Below the pieces are notes generated by a model, which made no database searches, was not told the DNA's origin, and saw only the letters and a program-made list of their open reading frames with translations. From assembly GCA_964577175.1 (NCBI GenBank), contig CAZNYC010000037.1:1-31449 (forward strand): a stretch of 31,449 nt of DNA. The letters are read 5' to 3'. Positions 6,894-14,521 of this stretch are shown in pieces. Position 1 is the first letter of the stretch, and each line of letters starts with the position of its first letter. The stretch is from BS750m-G62 sp964577175 (GTDB taxonomy: Bacteria; Planctomycetota; Phycisphaerae; FEN-1346). The translations under genes were made by a program, and so were the position numbers.

Positions 6894-7568
6894 TCAGTCC
6901 AGCGTTTTAATGTAGATGTTGCGGTACCACAGCGGCTTGGCCTCGTCCTGGAACCCCAGCCAGCCTTTCATCGGGCGGTCCTTGCGGCTGGTCTTGGAGA
7001 GGTCGCAGTCGATGATCTGCTCGCCGTTCAGGCGCACCTTCAGGTTCGAGCCTTTGCAGGTGATGATGTAGCGGTTCCACTCGCCGGCGGGTTTGGCCAT
7101 GTTCTTCGACGGCCCGACCGTCCCGATCACCCCGCCGCAGTCGTGCGGCCCGGGGTTCTTCTTGCCGTGCGTGTCCAGGATCTGGACTTCCATGCCCGTG
7201 GCAACGGGGTTCTTCTTGTCCCTGACGCGGATGAAGACGCCCGAGTTGCCGCCCTTGGCGATTCTGAATTCCAGGTCCAGGGTGAAGTCGCCGTACTGCT
7301 TGTCGGCCCAGAGGTAGGCGTCGTACCGCTGCCAGCCCTTCTCGCCGGGCCGGGGCTCCAGGCGAAGGATGCCGTCCTCGACGAACCAGTTGCCGGTGGT
7401 GGTCCAGCCGTCGAGGTTCTTGCCGTTAAAGAGCGGCTTGAAGCCCTCCTTCTTGGCGGCGGGCTTGTCCTCGGGCGCGGCCTTCTCGTCGGCGGCTGCG
7501 AGCGGGGCCGCGGCGAGCGGCAGGACGAGGGCCAGGACGGCGGCGGTCAGAGTGAATCGGCGGGTCAT
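6894..7568 (-). CDS. Secreted DUF1080 protein (3-keto-glycoside lyase/hydrolase-like)
   Basis: A 224-residue protein. The start at 7568 is set by an excellent GGAGGAGA site six bases before the ATG. A Sec signal peptide (hydrophobic LTAAVLALVLPLAAAPLAAA, cleavage near residue 26) is followed by a single DUF1080 jelly-roll domain. Its hallmarks are FKPLFNGKNLDGW at the start, GDFTLDLEFRIAKGGNSGVF, GMEVQILDTHG, then GEWNRYIITCKGSNLKVRLN and GWLGFQDEAKPLWYRNIYIK at the end. The family has a glucanase-like fold, and characterised members act on 3-keto-glycosides. Encoded next to exported Gfo/Idh/MocA dehydrogenases, which could make the keto-sugar, it is the best candidate here for the bond-cleaving step. 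It is probably the first gene of the minus-strand run ending at 1478. Confidence 0.93.
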   Translation of the reverse strand: MTRRFTLTAAVLALVLPLAAAPLAAADEKAAPEDKPAAKKEGFKPLFNGKNLDGWTTTGNWFVEDGILRLEPRPGEKGWQRYDAYLWADKQYGDFTLDLEFRIAKGGNSGVFIRVRDKKNPVATGMEVQILDTHGKKNPGPHDCGGVIGTVGPSKNMAKPAGEWNRYIITCKGSNLKVRLNGEQIIDCDLSKTSRKDRPMKGWLGFQDEAKPLWYRNIYIKTLD

Positions 7569-7730
7569 GGGTTCTCCTCCCGGTTCAGGTTCGTAAGACG
7601 CAGGCGGAACGGCCGCCGCCGAGGCGACTCCCACCCGCACCCTGTATAAACAGCATACGGCGGCAAGGGGACGCAAAGAAAAACCGGGCCGGCGCGCGGG
7701 GGAACAAGCATATCGCACCGGGGCCCATGC

Positions 7731-7809
7731 TGTCATTCCGAGCGAGCGCAGCGCGTCGAGGAATCTCGCCGTGCATTTGGCCTTGGTCCTGGGTCATTTG
7801 TCCTTTGCA
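7731..7809. repeat. Single-arm family C repeat and CATTTGTCC-type repeat
   Basis: The 310-bp gap 7569-7878 lies between divergent genes and contains no gene. TGTCATTCCGAGCGAGCGCA followed by GAGGAATCTCGCC (7731-7770) is one arm of the family C element seen complete at 10329-10429. GGTCCTGGGTCATTTGTCC near 7784-7802 is another dispersed intergenic word. An AT-rich patch around 7643-7680 may hold the promoter of the DUF1080 run, but no clear hexamer pair was found. Confidence 0.6.
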
Positions 7810-7842
7810 CGCCGTGGCCGGGAACCCCGGGCGGAGCCCGCC

Positions 7843-7872
7843 TTGCATTCCGCGCCCCCGCGCTCCTAAAAT
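7843..7872 (+). promoter_or_regulatory. Candidate sigma-70-type promoter for the activase, giving a leaderless start
   Basis: TTGCAT at 7843-7848, an 18-bp spacer and TAAAAT at 7867-7872. The -10 ends six bases before the GTG at 7879, so transcription would begin at or very near the start codon. That fits the absence of a ribosome site there. The -35 match is weak (3 of 6); the -10 match is good (5 of 6). Confidence 0.4.
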
Positions 7873-7878
7873 GCCCGC

Positions 7879-8793
7879 GTGAACGGAATCGTGACCGACA
7901 TCCAGCGGTTCAGCGTCCACGACGGGCCCGGCATCCGCACCACGGTCTTCCTCAAGGGATGCAACCTGCGGTGCGCCTGGTGCCATAACCCCGAGACGCT
8001 CCGCCCCGACCCGGAACTCCAGGTCCTGCCCGCCCGGTGCATCGGGTGCGGGGCGTGCCTGGAGGTGTGCCCCCGCGGTGCCCACGAGGTCGGGCCGCAC
8101 GGCGACCGCGTCTTCCACCGCGACCGGTGCACGGCCTGCGGGGCGTGCGCCGCGGTCTGCTACGCCGGCTCGCTCGTGCTGGTCGGGCGCGAGATGACCG
8201 TCGACGAGGTCGTGGCCGAGGTCCTGGCGGACCGCCCGTTCTACGAGGAGTCCGGCGGGGGGGTGACCCTCTCGGGCGGCGAGCCGCTCGTCCGCCGCGA
8301 CTTCGCCGTCGCCGTCCTCCGCCGCTGCCGCCGGGAGGGCCTGCACACGGCCGTCGAGACGAACCTCGCCGCCCCGTGGGACGAGGTGGCCGCGCTGCTG
8401 CCCGTGACGGACCTCTTCATGGTGGACGTCAAACTCGCCGGCAGCGAGGCGCACAAGCGGTGGACGGGGGCGGGCAACGAGAGGATCCTCGCCAACCTCC
8501 GCCGCCTCGCCGAGGAACCGAAACCGCTCGTCGTCCGGACGCCCGTCGTGCCCGGCGCCGGCGATTCGCCGGAGGCGATCGGCGCCGTGGCGGACCTCAT
8601 CAAGGAGTTTGGGAATCTCGCCTACTACGAACTCCTGCCGTACCATCCGCTGGGGGCGGGCAAGTACGAGAGCCTCGGCATGGAATACACACTGGGGGAC
8701 CTGGAGCGCCCCCCGCAGGCGCAGATGGACGCCCTGGCCCGTGCGGCGGCCGAGCGCGGCATTGCGGTCCGCGTGGCCGGCGTCCGCCACTGA
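7879..8793 (+). CDS. Glycyl-radical enzyme activating enzyme (radical SAM, PflA type)
   Basis: A 304-residue cytoplasmic protein starting with GTG at 7879; no Shine-Dalgarno sequence is visible. The activase signature FSVHDGPGIRTTVFLKGC leads into the radical-SAM cluster C28-x3-C32-x2-C35. A ferredoxin-like insert follows with two 4Fe-4S motifs, CIGCGACLEVCP (C54, C57, C60, C64) and CTACGACAAVC (C84, C87, C90, C94). TLSGGEP at 130-136 is the SAM-contact motif. This full layout is that of activases that put a glycyl radical on a pyruvate formate-lyase-like partner; the extra clusters are typical of those serving dehydratases, decarboxylases and C-N or C-S lyases. No glycyl-radical enzyme is encoded in the window, and both neighbouring genes run on the other strand. 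The substrate enzyme is therefore unknown. Its presence implies at least some anaerobic metabolism. Confidence 0.95.
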   Translation: MNGIVTDIQRFSVHDGPGIRTTVFLKGCNLRCAWCHNPETLRPDPELQVLPARCIGCGACLEVCPRGAHEVGPHGDRVFHRDRCTACGACAAVCYAGSLVLVGREMTVDEVVAEVLADRPFYEESGGGVTLSGGEPLVRRDFAVAVLRRCRREGLHTAVETNLAAPWDEVAALLPVTDLFMVDVKLAGSEAHKRWTGAGNERILANLRRLAEEPKPLVVRTPVVPGAGDSPEAIGAVADLIKEFGNLAYYELLPYHPLGAGKYESLGMEYTLGDLERPPQAQMDALARAAAERGIAVRVAGVRH

Positions 8794-8798
8794 CTCGA

Positions 8799-8829
8799 GC
8801 GCGGCGGGTCGGAGCCCGACCCACCGCGC
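8799..8829. repeat. Family A palindrome between convergent genes
   Basis: GCGCGGCGGGTCGG at 8799-8812 pairs with CCGACCCACCGCGC at 8816-8829 with one mismatch. It lies directly after the activase stop codon, where it could also serve as a hairpin at the transcript end, although no U-tract follows. Confidence 0.8.
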
Positions 8830-8905
8830 CAAATGCCGACTTAGCGTTGTCGCGTCAGCTGGCGGGCTTGGGCGGCGCGTGCCTTTCGCGGGCCGGGCCG
8901 GCGCG

Positions 8906-10006
8906 TCAATCCAGCGTCACCTCCCGCCCCTCCTCGGCCGACCGGTACAGCGCGTCGAGGGTGCCCATCACGTTCAACACCTCTTCGGGCCGGACCATCA
9001 GGTCCGCCTCGCCCCGGATGACCCGGACGAAGTGCTCGGCCTGGTCCCAGTGACCGGCGAAGTCCACCTCCCGGCCCTTCGGCACCTGTGGATGGACGTT
9101 CACCTGGTACCGGTCCATGTTCGTGACGAGGGTGAGCGGGTCGAGTGTCAGGCCGCCCTCGGTGCCCAGGATGGTCGTCCCGCCGCGGTTCTCGGGGACG
9201 TTGGCGGCCCAACTGATCTTGAACGCCACCGTGGCCCCGCCTTCGAGGCGGATGAACCCGGCCGCCATGTCCTCCACGTCGAACTCGCGGACGTCGTACG
9301 GCCGGGGCGTCAGCACGCCGAGCGGGGCGCCGGAGTCGGCGAGGTTCGTCACGAGCCCTTCGTCGCGGTCGGCGAGTTTCGTGTACGTCGCGCCGCTGAC
9401 GGCCGTCGCTTTCGGGTTCCCCATGAGCCAGTACAACAGGTCGAGGGCGTGGACGCCGAGGTCGTAAATCGGCCCGCCGCCCGAATGTTCTTTCATATGG
9501 AACCGGCCCCACGTGGGCACGCCGCGGCGGCGGAGGAAGAACGTCTCGGCGAAGTACATCTCGCCCAGGCGGCCCGCCTCGACGATCTCCTTGGCGGCGT
9601 AGGACTGCGGCACGAAGCGCGAACTCTGGCCCACGAAGAGGTGGCGGCCGGCCTTCTCGGCCTCGGCGAACATCGCTTCGGCGTCTGCCCGCGAGGTCGC
9701 CACCGGCTTCTCGCACAGCACGTGGCACCCGGCCTGAAGGGCCGCGATCGATTGCGGTTTGTGGTACGCGTTCGGCGTGCAGACGAGGACGACGTCCAGG
9801 TCCTCCTCGGCGAGCATCTGCTCCCAGTTGCCGTAGGCCTTCGGGATGCCCTCGGTCTCCGCCACCAGGCGGGCGCGGTCTTCGAGCATGTCGGCGACGG
9901 CGACGATCGTCGCTTCGTCGGACACGTTTTTCCAGGCGGGGATGTGCCCCGCCACCGCCACCATCCCCGTGCCGATGATGCCGACCTTGAGTGTGTCGTT
10001 GGCCAT
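8906..10006 (-). CDS. Cytoplasmic Gfo/Idh/MocA family oxidoreductase
   Basis: A 366-residue protein. The start at 10006 has AAGGAG about seven bases upstream; the open frame before it has no support. Unlike the other two relatives in this window it has no Tat signal and begins directly with the Rossmann domain: KVGIIGTGMVAVAG (glycine loop from G12), ADMLED at the end of strand 2, TPNAYH near 77-82 and CEKP with K100. The C-terminal domain shows GGGPIYDLGVHALD, with D182, H186 and D189 as the expected catalytic and substrate-binding set. It is therefore a typical intracellular NAD(P)-dependent sugar or inositol dehydrogenase of normal length. It is divergent from the propeller genes. A good promoter lies at 10080-10107 for this strand. 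The substrate is not evident. Confidence 0.93.
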   Translation of the reverse strand: MANDTLKVGIIGTGMVAVAGHIPAWKNVSDEATIVAVADMLEDRARLVAETEGIPKAYGNWEQMLAEEDLDVVLVCTPNAYHKPQSIAALQAGCHVLCEKPVATSRADAEAMFAEAEKAGRHLFVGQSSRFVPQSYAAKEIVEAGRLGEMYFAETFFLRRRGVPTWGRFHMKEHSGGGPIYDLGVHALDLLYWLMGNPKATAVSGATYTKLADRDEGLVTNLADSGAPLGVLTPRPYDVREFDVEDMAAGFIRLEGGATVAFKISWAANVPENRGGTTILGTEGGLTLDPLTLVTNMDRYQVNVHPQVPKGREVDFAGHWDQAEHFVRVIRGEADLMVRPEEVLNVMGTLDALYRSAEEGREVTLD

Positions 10007-10079
10007 GCCGGTCTCCTTCGCGCGTGTCGAATGGATGGAGGGCGCCGGCCCTTTCGGTCCGCGCGCCGCTTTCCCCCGC

Positions 10080-10107
10080 ACTCTACAACGGGGCGCGGGT
10101 GTGTCAA
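10080..10107 (-). promoter_or_regulatory. Candidate sigma-70-type promoter for the cytoplasmic oxidoreductase
   Basis: On the minus strand, TTGACA (10102-10107, perfect consensus), a 16-bp spacer and TAGAGT (10080-10085, 4 of 6). Predicted transcription starts about 65 bases before the ATG at 10006. A perfect -35 in such GC-rich DNA is unlikely by chance. Confidence 0.5.
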
Positions 10108-10172
10108 CGGTTTCGCCCCGGCGTGTTGAGCCGCAGGCGGTCCGCCGCGCAGGACTCGACACGACTTCGCGG

Positions 10173-10201
10173 TTGCCAAACCGGCCCCGTTCCGCCATAA
10201 T
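10173..10201 (+). promoter_or_regulatory. Candidate sigma-70-type promoter for the propeller gene pair
   Basis: TTGCCA at 10173-10178 (5 of 6), a 17-bp spacer and CATAAT at 10196-10201 (5 of 6). The predicted start near 10208 leaves a leader of about 60 bases before the ATG at 10267. It faces away from the minus-strand promoter about 65 bp to the left. Confidence 0.55.
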
Positions 10202-10210
10202 CGCATGGCG

Positions 10211-10234
10211 CGTGCGGCAGCGCTGTGCCGCACG
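10211..10234 (+). promoter_or_regulatory. Hairpin in the 5' leader of the propeller genes
   Basis: CGTGCGGCA (10211-10219) and TGCCGCACG (10226-10234) form a perfect 9-bp stem with a six-base loop. It begins three or four bases after the predicted transcription start. It could protect the 5' end, act as an operator, or simply be another repeat; nothing decides between these. Confidence 0.4.
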
Positions 10235-10266
10235 TCCTGAATCGCACCTCTACGGGAGACAGGCGC

Positions 10267-13200
10267 ATGCACCATCCCCGCACCCGTTCCAGGCGGTTAC
10301 GGACTCCGGCAAGAGAAGCCTTCAAGGTTGTCATTCTGAGGAGCGGCGAAGCCGCGACGAAGAATCTCGCCTTGTCGCCTTTCCCGCGGCGAGATTCTTC
10401 GGCCTCGCAAGCGATGCCTCAGAATGACATCGTCACTTTACAGGGCTCAGTAAACGGGTGGCTGCGGACCCCGGCGACGGCTGCGCTCGCCCTGGCCGTC
10501 GCCCTGCTGACCGCCGTCCTGCCCGCCGGCGCCGTCGCCCAGGCGGGCAGCGCCGCCGACGAGGCTGCCGCCATCCTCCGCACCGCGGGCGTCCGCGGCG
10601 GCGTGGTCGTCCATCTCGGCTGCGGCGACGGGCGGGTGACCGCCGCCCTGCGGGCCTCGGACGCCTACCTCGTCCACGGCCTGGCCCAAGAGGCCGGGGT
10701 CGTGCGGCGGGCCCGCGCCCACATCCGCGCCCGCGGCCTGTACGGCCCCGTGTCGGTCGACCGCCTGGCGGGCCCGCGCCTGCCGTACATCGACAACTTC
10801 GTCAACCTCGTCGTCGTCGAGGACGCGGGCGGGGTGGGGATGGATGAAATCCGGCGCGTCCTCGCGCCCGGCGGCGTGGCCTGCGTCAAGGACGGCGACG
10901 GCTGGACCAAAACCGTCAAGCCGCGCCCGGACGCCCTGGACGACTGGACCCATTACCTGCACGACCCGTCGAACAACGCCGTCTCGGAAGACACGGTCGT
11001 CGCCCCGCCGCGGCGGATGCAATGGTGCGGCAGCCCGCGGTACGCCCGGCACCACGACCGGATGTCGAGCGTCAGCGCGGTCGTCTCGGCGGGGGGGCGC
11101 GTGTTCAGCATCTCGGACGAGGCGCCGCGGTTTTCGATCCTCTCGCCGCCCGAGTGGCGTCTCATCGCCCGCGACGCCTTCAACGGCACCGTCCTCTGGA
11201 AACGGGAGATCGAGAAATGGCATAACCACCTCTGGCCGCTGAAGAGCGGCCCGGCGAACCTGCCCCGCCGCCTCGTCGCGAGCGGCGGCACGGTCTACGC
11301 CACCCTCGGCATCGACGCGCCGCTCACGGCCATCGACGCCGCCACCGGCGAGACCGTCCGCACGTACGAGGGCACCGCCGCCACCGAAGAGATCCTCCTC
11401 GACGGCGGCACGCTCTTTCTCGTGGTCAACCCGAAACCCGGCGACCAGTGGCCCACGGCGTACGAGAACGTGGGCAGCGCGTACAACAAGGACTGGTGGC
11501 GGATGACGCCGCGCCGCGTCCTGGCCGTCGATGCCGCCACCGGCACGGTCCAATGGGAGCACGAGACCCCCATCCTGCCGGTCACGCTGGCGGCCGACGG
11601 CGAGGGCGTGTTCTTCCACGACGGCGAGTCGGTGGTATGCCTGGACCGCGCGGGCGGCAAGGAGGCGTGGCGGTCGGAGCCGGTGGAACGGTCGACGATT
11701 CTGCGGGCCTTCTTCGCCCCCATCCTGCTTGTCCGCGACGGCATCGTCCTGTTCGCCGGCGGCGAGAAGGCCGGACACCAGACCGGCTCCTGGGTCCGCG
11801 ACGACGACGCCATGAGCGCCCTCGACGCCCGCACCGGCAAGGTCCTGTGGACCGCGCCGCACCCGCCGTCCGGGTACCGCTCCGCCGAGGACCTCTTCGT
11901 TCTCGGCGACACCGTCTGGGCCGGCGAGACGACCAGCGGACGGGCCCCGGGCCTCTTCACCGGCCGCAGCCTCCGCACCGGCGAGGTCGTCAAGGAGTTC
12001 ACGCCCGACGTCGAGACCTACTGGTTCCACCATCGCTGCCACCGGAGCAAGGCGACGGTCAATTACCTGCTGACCTCGCGCACGGGCATCGAGTTCATCG
12101 ACCCGGACCGCGAGCACTGGGACACGAACCACTGGGTCCGCGGGGCGTGCCTGTACGGCGTGATGCCGGCGAGCGGGCTCATCTACGCGCCGCAGCACCC
12201 GTGCGCGTGTTACCTGGAATCGAAACTGGACGGCTTCAACGCCGTCGCGCCCGCGGGCGAGGGCCCGCGCGTGCCGGAGGATATCGAAGCCGAAGGCCGC
12301 CTGGAAAAGGGCGAGGCCTTCGCCGCGCCAATCCGAAATGCTACTCTGCGAAGCAGCGCTTCGCTGCGAAGCACGAGTCCGAAACTTGCCCGCCGTAGCC
12401 TTGGCGAAGGCGGGTCCGAAATCCGACAGGTGAAATCTGAAATCTCAGATTCGAGATTTCAGATTTCAGAGGCGGACTGGCCCACCTACCGCCGCGACGC
12501 CGCCCGCAGCGGGGCCACCCCCGCCGCGGTGCCCGCCGAGGTCAAGGAGGCCTGGACGACGGACGTCGGCGGCCGCCTCTCCGCTCCCGTCGTCGCGGGC
12601 GGCACGGTCTTCGTTGCGGACATCGACGCCCACACCGTCCACGCCCTCGACGCCGCCACCGGCGAGGCGCGGTGGCGGTTCACGGCCGGCGGGCGGGTCG
12701 ACTCGCCGCCCACCGTCCACGGCGGCCGGGTCCTCTTCGGCGCCCGCGACGGGTACGTGTATTGCCTGCGGGCGGCCGACGGCGAACTCGCCTGGCGGTT
12801 CCGCGCCGCGCCGATGGACCAGCGGTGCATGCACTTCGAGCAACTCGAGTCCGTCTGGCCGGTGCCCGGCAGCGTGCTCGTCCGCGAGACGGACGGCGGC
12901 GCCGAGGCGTGGTGCGTCGCGGGACGGTCGATGTTCCTCGACGGCGGCATGCGGCTGGTGCGGCTGGACGCGGCCACGGGGCGGGTCCTCGGCGAGACGG
13001 TTCTCGACACCCGCGCCCCGCAGGCCGACAAGCGCATCGAGGACTTCGTCAGTTGGCTGAACATGCCCCCCGCCATGCCGGACGTCCTCTCGGAGACGGG
13101 CGGGCTCATCTACATGCGGTCCCAGCCGTTCCGCCCGGACGGCACCCGCCTCCCGCTTCAGGCCATGCCGACGAGCGGCGACGCCGACAAGGGCGCCCCG

Positions 13201-14493
13201 CCCGCCACGCAGGACCCCGGCCGCGCCCACCTCTTCTCGCCCACCGGCTTCCTCGACGACTCGTACTGGCACCGCACCTACTGGCTGTACGGCAGCACGT
13301 TCGTGAGCGGATGGTGCGGGTACTTCCGGGCCGGCAAGACGGCGCCGGCCGGCAAGATCCTCGTCTTCGACGACGACCGCGTGTACGGCTACGGTCGGCT
13401 GCCGAAGTTCTACCGCTGGACCACGCCGCTGGAGCATCACCTCTTCGCCACGCCCAAGGCCGCGCCCGTCAAGGGCGGCGAGGGCAAGCCCGACCCCACC
13501 TCGGTCGTCCGCGTCGAGAAGTCGCCCAGCCTGAACCCGAAGGGCACCGCCCTGACGGTCGAGGCGTGGGTCCGGCCCGAGGCCGGCGACGGCGTGGTCC
13601 TGGCCCGCGGCGGGGGCTCGCACGGCTACGCCCTGTACCTCTCCGGCGGCCGGCCGCACTTCACCATCCGGGCCGACGACGCCCCGTTCTCCGTCGCCGG
13701 CAGCCAACGCGTGGGCGACGGATGGGTCCACCTCGCCGGCGTCCTGACCGAAGACAAGGAACTTCGCGTCTACGTGGACGGCAAGCAAGCGGGCGCGGCC
13801 AGGGCGAAGACGCTGCTCGTCAACGACCCGCACGAGGCGATGGAGATCGGCGCCGACGCCGGCACCCTCGTCGGCCCGTACCCCGACGCCTGCCCGTTTG
13901 CGGGGCGGATCGACGAGGTCCGTATCTGGCACCGCGCGCTGCCGGCGGAGGAACTCGCCGACCACGCCGCCGACCCCGGCAACGTCCCCGCCGGCGCCGA
14001 GGCCCTCGCGGCCGCCTGGTCGTTCGAGGGCGGCGCGGCCCGCGACGTCTCCGGCGCGGGGAACCACGGGACGGCCGCCGGCGTCGAGGCCGCCGCCGGC
14101 AAGGTCGGCAAGGCCCTCCGGTTCACGGGCGGGGCGGACGCCTCGGCCGTGGCGGGCCCGGGCGGCCAGTGGACGCGTCCCGTGCCGCTCGTGCCTCGCG
14201 GCATGGTCCTGGCGGGGCGGACGCTCTTCTTTGCCGGTCCGCCCGACCTCGTGGACGAGCAGCGGGCGATGGCCCGCCTGGCGGAACCCGCCGTCCAGAA
14301 GGCCCTGGCCGAGCAGAACGCGGCCATCCGCGGCGAGAAGGGCGCGGTGTTGTGGGCGGTCTCGGCCGACGCCGGCCGGACGCTGGCCGAGCGCGACCTG
14401 CCGGCCCCGCCCGTCTTCGACGGCCTCATCGCCGCCCGCGGCCGCCTGTATATGACCACCACCGACGGCACGGTCGTCTGTTTCAGCAAGTGA
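10267..14493 (+). CDS. Giant secreted PQQ-like beta-propeller protein with methyltransferase-like N-terminus and LamG domain
   Basis: 1408 residues. ATG 10267 follows GGGAGA at a suitable distance. Residues 16-64 are translated from a family C repeat, so the signal peptide core (about 69-87, ATAALALAVALLTAVL) lies unusually far in; ATG 10414 inside the repeat would give a normal signal peptide but has no ribosome site. Residues about 95-215 resemble a class I methyltransferase with the motif I loop HLGCGDGRV (G118-G122) and RRVLAPGGVACVKDG. Propeller blades of LDAATGE..W type follow in two blocks, joined by the planctomycete motifs HHRCHRSKAT (588-597) and HPCACYLESKLDGF (C646, C648). A second repeat tract interrupts at about 694-734, just before ADWPTYRRDAARSG. 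A LamG/concanavalin-like domain occupies about 1077-1290, before the last blade. It is probably periplasmic or on the cell surface and co-transcribed with its paralogue 28 bp downstream. The function is unknown; PQQ binding is not shown. Confidence 0.9.
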   Translation: MHHPRTRSRRLRTPAREAFKVVILRSGEAATKNLALSPFPRRDSSASQAMPQNDIVTLQGSVNGWLRTPATAALALAVALLTAVLPAGAVAQAGSAADEAAAILRTAGVRGGVVVHLGCGDGRVTAALRASDAYLVHGLAQEAGVVRRARAHIRARGLYGPVSVDRLAGPRLPYIDNFVNLVVVEDAGGVGMDEIRRVLAPGGVACVKDGDGWTKTVKPRPDALDDWTHYLHDPSNNAVSEDTVVAPPRRMQWCGSPRYARHHDRMSSVSAVVSAGGRVFSISDEAPRFSILSPPEWRLIARDAFNGTVLWKREIEKWHNHLWPLKSGPANLPRRLVASGGTVYATLGIDAPLTAIDAATGETVRTYEGTAATEEILLDGGTLFLVVNPKPGDQWPTAYENVGSAYNKDWWRMTPRRVLAVDAATGTVQWEHETPILPVTLAADGEGVFFHDGESVVCLDRAGGKEAWRSEPVERSTILRAFFAPILLVRDGIVLFAGGEKAGHQTGSWVRDDDAMSALDARTGKVLWTAPHPPSGYRSAEDLFVLGDTVWAGETTSGRAPGLFTGRSLRTGEVVKEFTPDVETYWFHHRCHRSKATVNYLLTSRTGIEFIDPDREHWDTNHWVRGACLYGVMPASGLIYAPQHPCACYLESKLDGFNAVAPAGEGPRVPEDIEAEGRLEKGEAFAAPIRNATLRSSASLRSTSPKLARRSLGEGGSEIRQVKSEISDSRFQISEADWPTYRRDAARSGATPAAVPAEVKEAWTTDVGGRLSAPVVAGGTVFVADIDAHTVHALDAATGEARWRFTAGGRVDSPPTVHGGRVLFGARDGYVYCLRAADGELAWRFRAAPMDQRCMHFEQLESVWPVPGSVLVRETDGGAEAWCVAGRSMFLDGGMRLVRLDAATGRVLGETVLDTRAPQADKRIEDFVSWLNMPPAMPDVLSETGGLIYMRSQPFRPDGTRLPLQAMPTSGDADKGAPPATQDPGRAHLFSPTGFLDDSYWHRTYWLYGSTFVSGWCGYFRAGKTAPAGKILVFDDDRVYGYGRLPKFYRWTTPLEHHLFATPKAAPVKGGEGKPDPTSVVRVEKSPSLNPKGTALTVEAWVRPEAGDGVVLARGGGSHGYALYLSGGRPHFTIRADDAPFSVAGSQRVGDGWVHLAGVLTEDKELRVYVDGKQAGAARAKTLLVNDPHEAMEIGADAGTLVGPYPDACPFAGRIDEVRIWHRALPAEELADHAADPGNVPAGAEALAAAWSFEGGAARDVSGAGNHGTAAGVEAAAGKVGKALRFTGGADASAVAGPGGQWTRPVPLVPRGMVLAGRTLFFAGPPDLVDEQRAMARLAEPAVQKALAEQNAAIRGEKGAVLWAVSADAGRTLAERDLPAPPVFDGLIAARGRLYMTTTDGTVVCFSK
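10329..10429. repeat. Complete family C inverted repeat, in frame in the propeller leader
   Basis: The left arm TGTCATTCTGAGG ... GAAGAATCTCGCC and the right arm GGCGAGATTCTTC ... CCTCAGAATGACA are near reverse complements around a short centre. A second full element is at 24741-24853. Single arms are at 7731-7770, 22674-22725 and 26711-26758. Here the repeat is open in the gene's frame and adds about 34 residues. Confidence 0.9.
12347..12468. repeat. Composite repeat tract inside the propeller gene, including a family E palindrome
   Basis: Three palindromic modules lie end to end. The first is TGCGAAGCAGCGCTTCGC with GAAGCACGAG. The second pairs GCCCGCC with GGCGGGT around 12390-12415. The third is a perfect 16-bp stem, TGAAATCTGAAATCTC (12431-12446) with GAGATTTCAGATTTCA (12453-12468). 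All are open in the gene's frame and encode a basic, low-complexity linker (residues about 694-734) absent from ordinary propeller blades. Confidence 0.88.
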
Positions 14494-14521
14494 GGCCCCG
14501 CACCCCATGGGAAGGAATCCG

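Noticed and set aside
7871..7882. ATG-CCC-GCG-TGA mini-frame overlapping the GTG start of the activase
   Set aside because: Three codons with no ribosome site; the ATG is part of the AT-rich candidate -10 region, so it is likely chance.
7879..8793. The activase as an anaerobic sulfatase-maturing enzyme for the sulfatase at 21116-22615
   Set aside because: It has the DGPGIRTT activase signature and ferredoxin-type clusters after the radical-SAM motif, not the C-terminal SPASM clusters expected of sulfatase-maturing enzymes.
10447..14508. Long minus-strand frames opposite the first propeller gene
   Set aside because: Their composition is that of the complementary frame of a GC-rich gene, and the plus strand has clear domains throughout.
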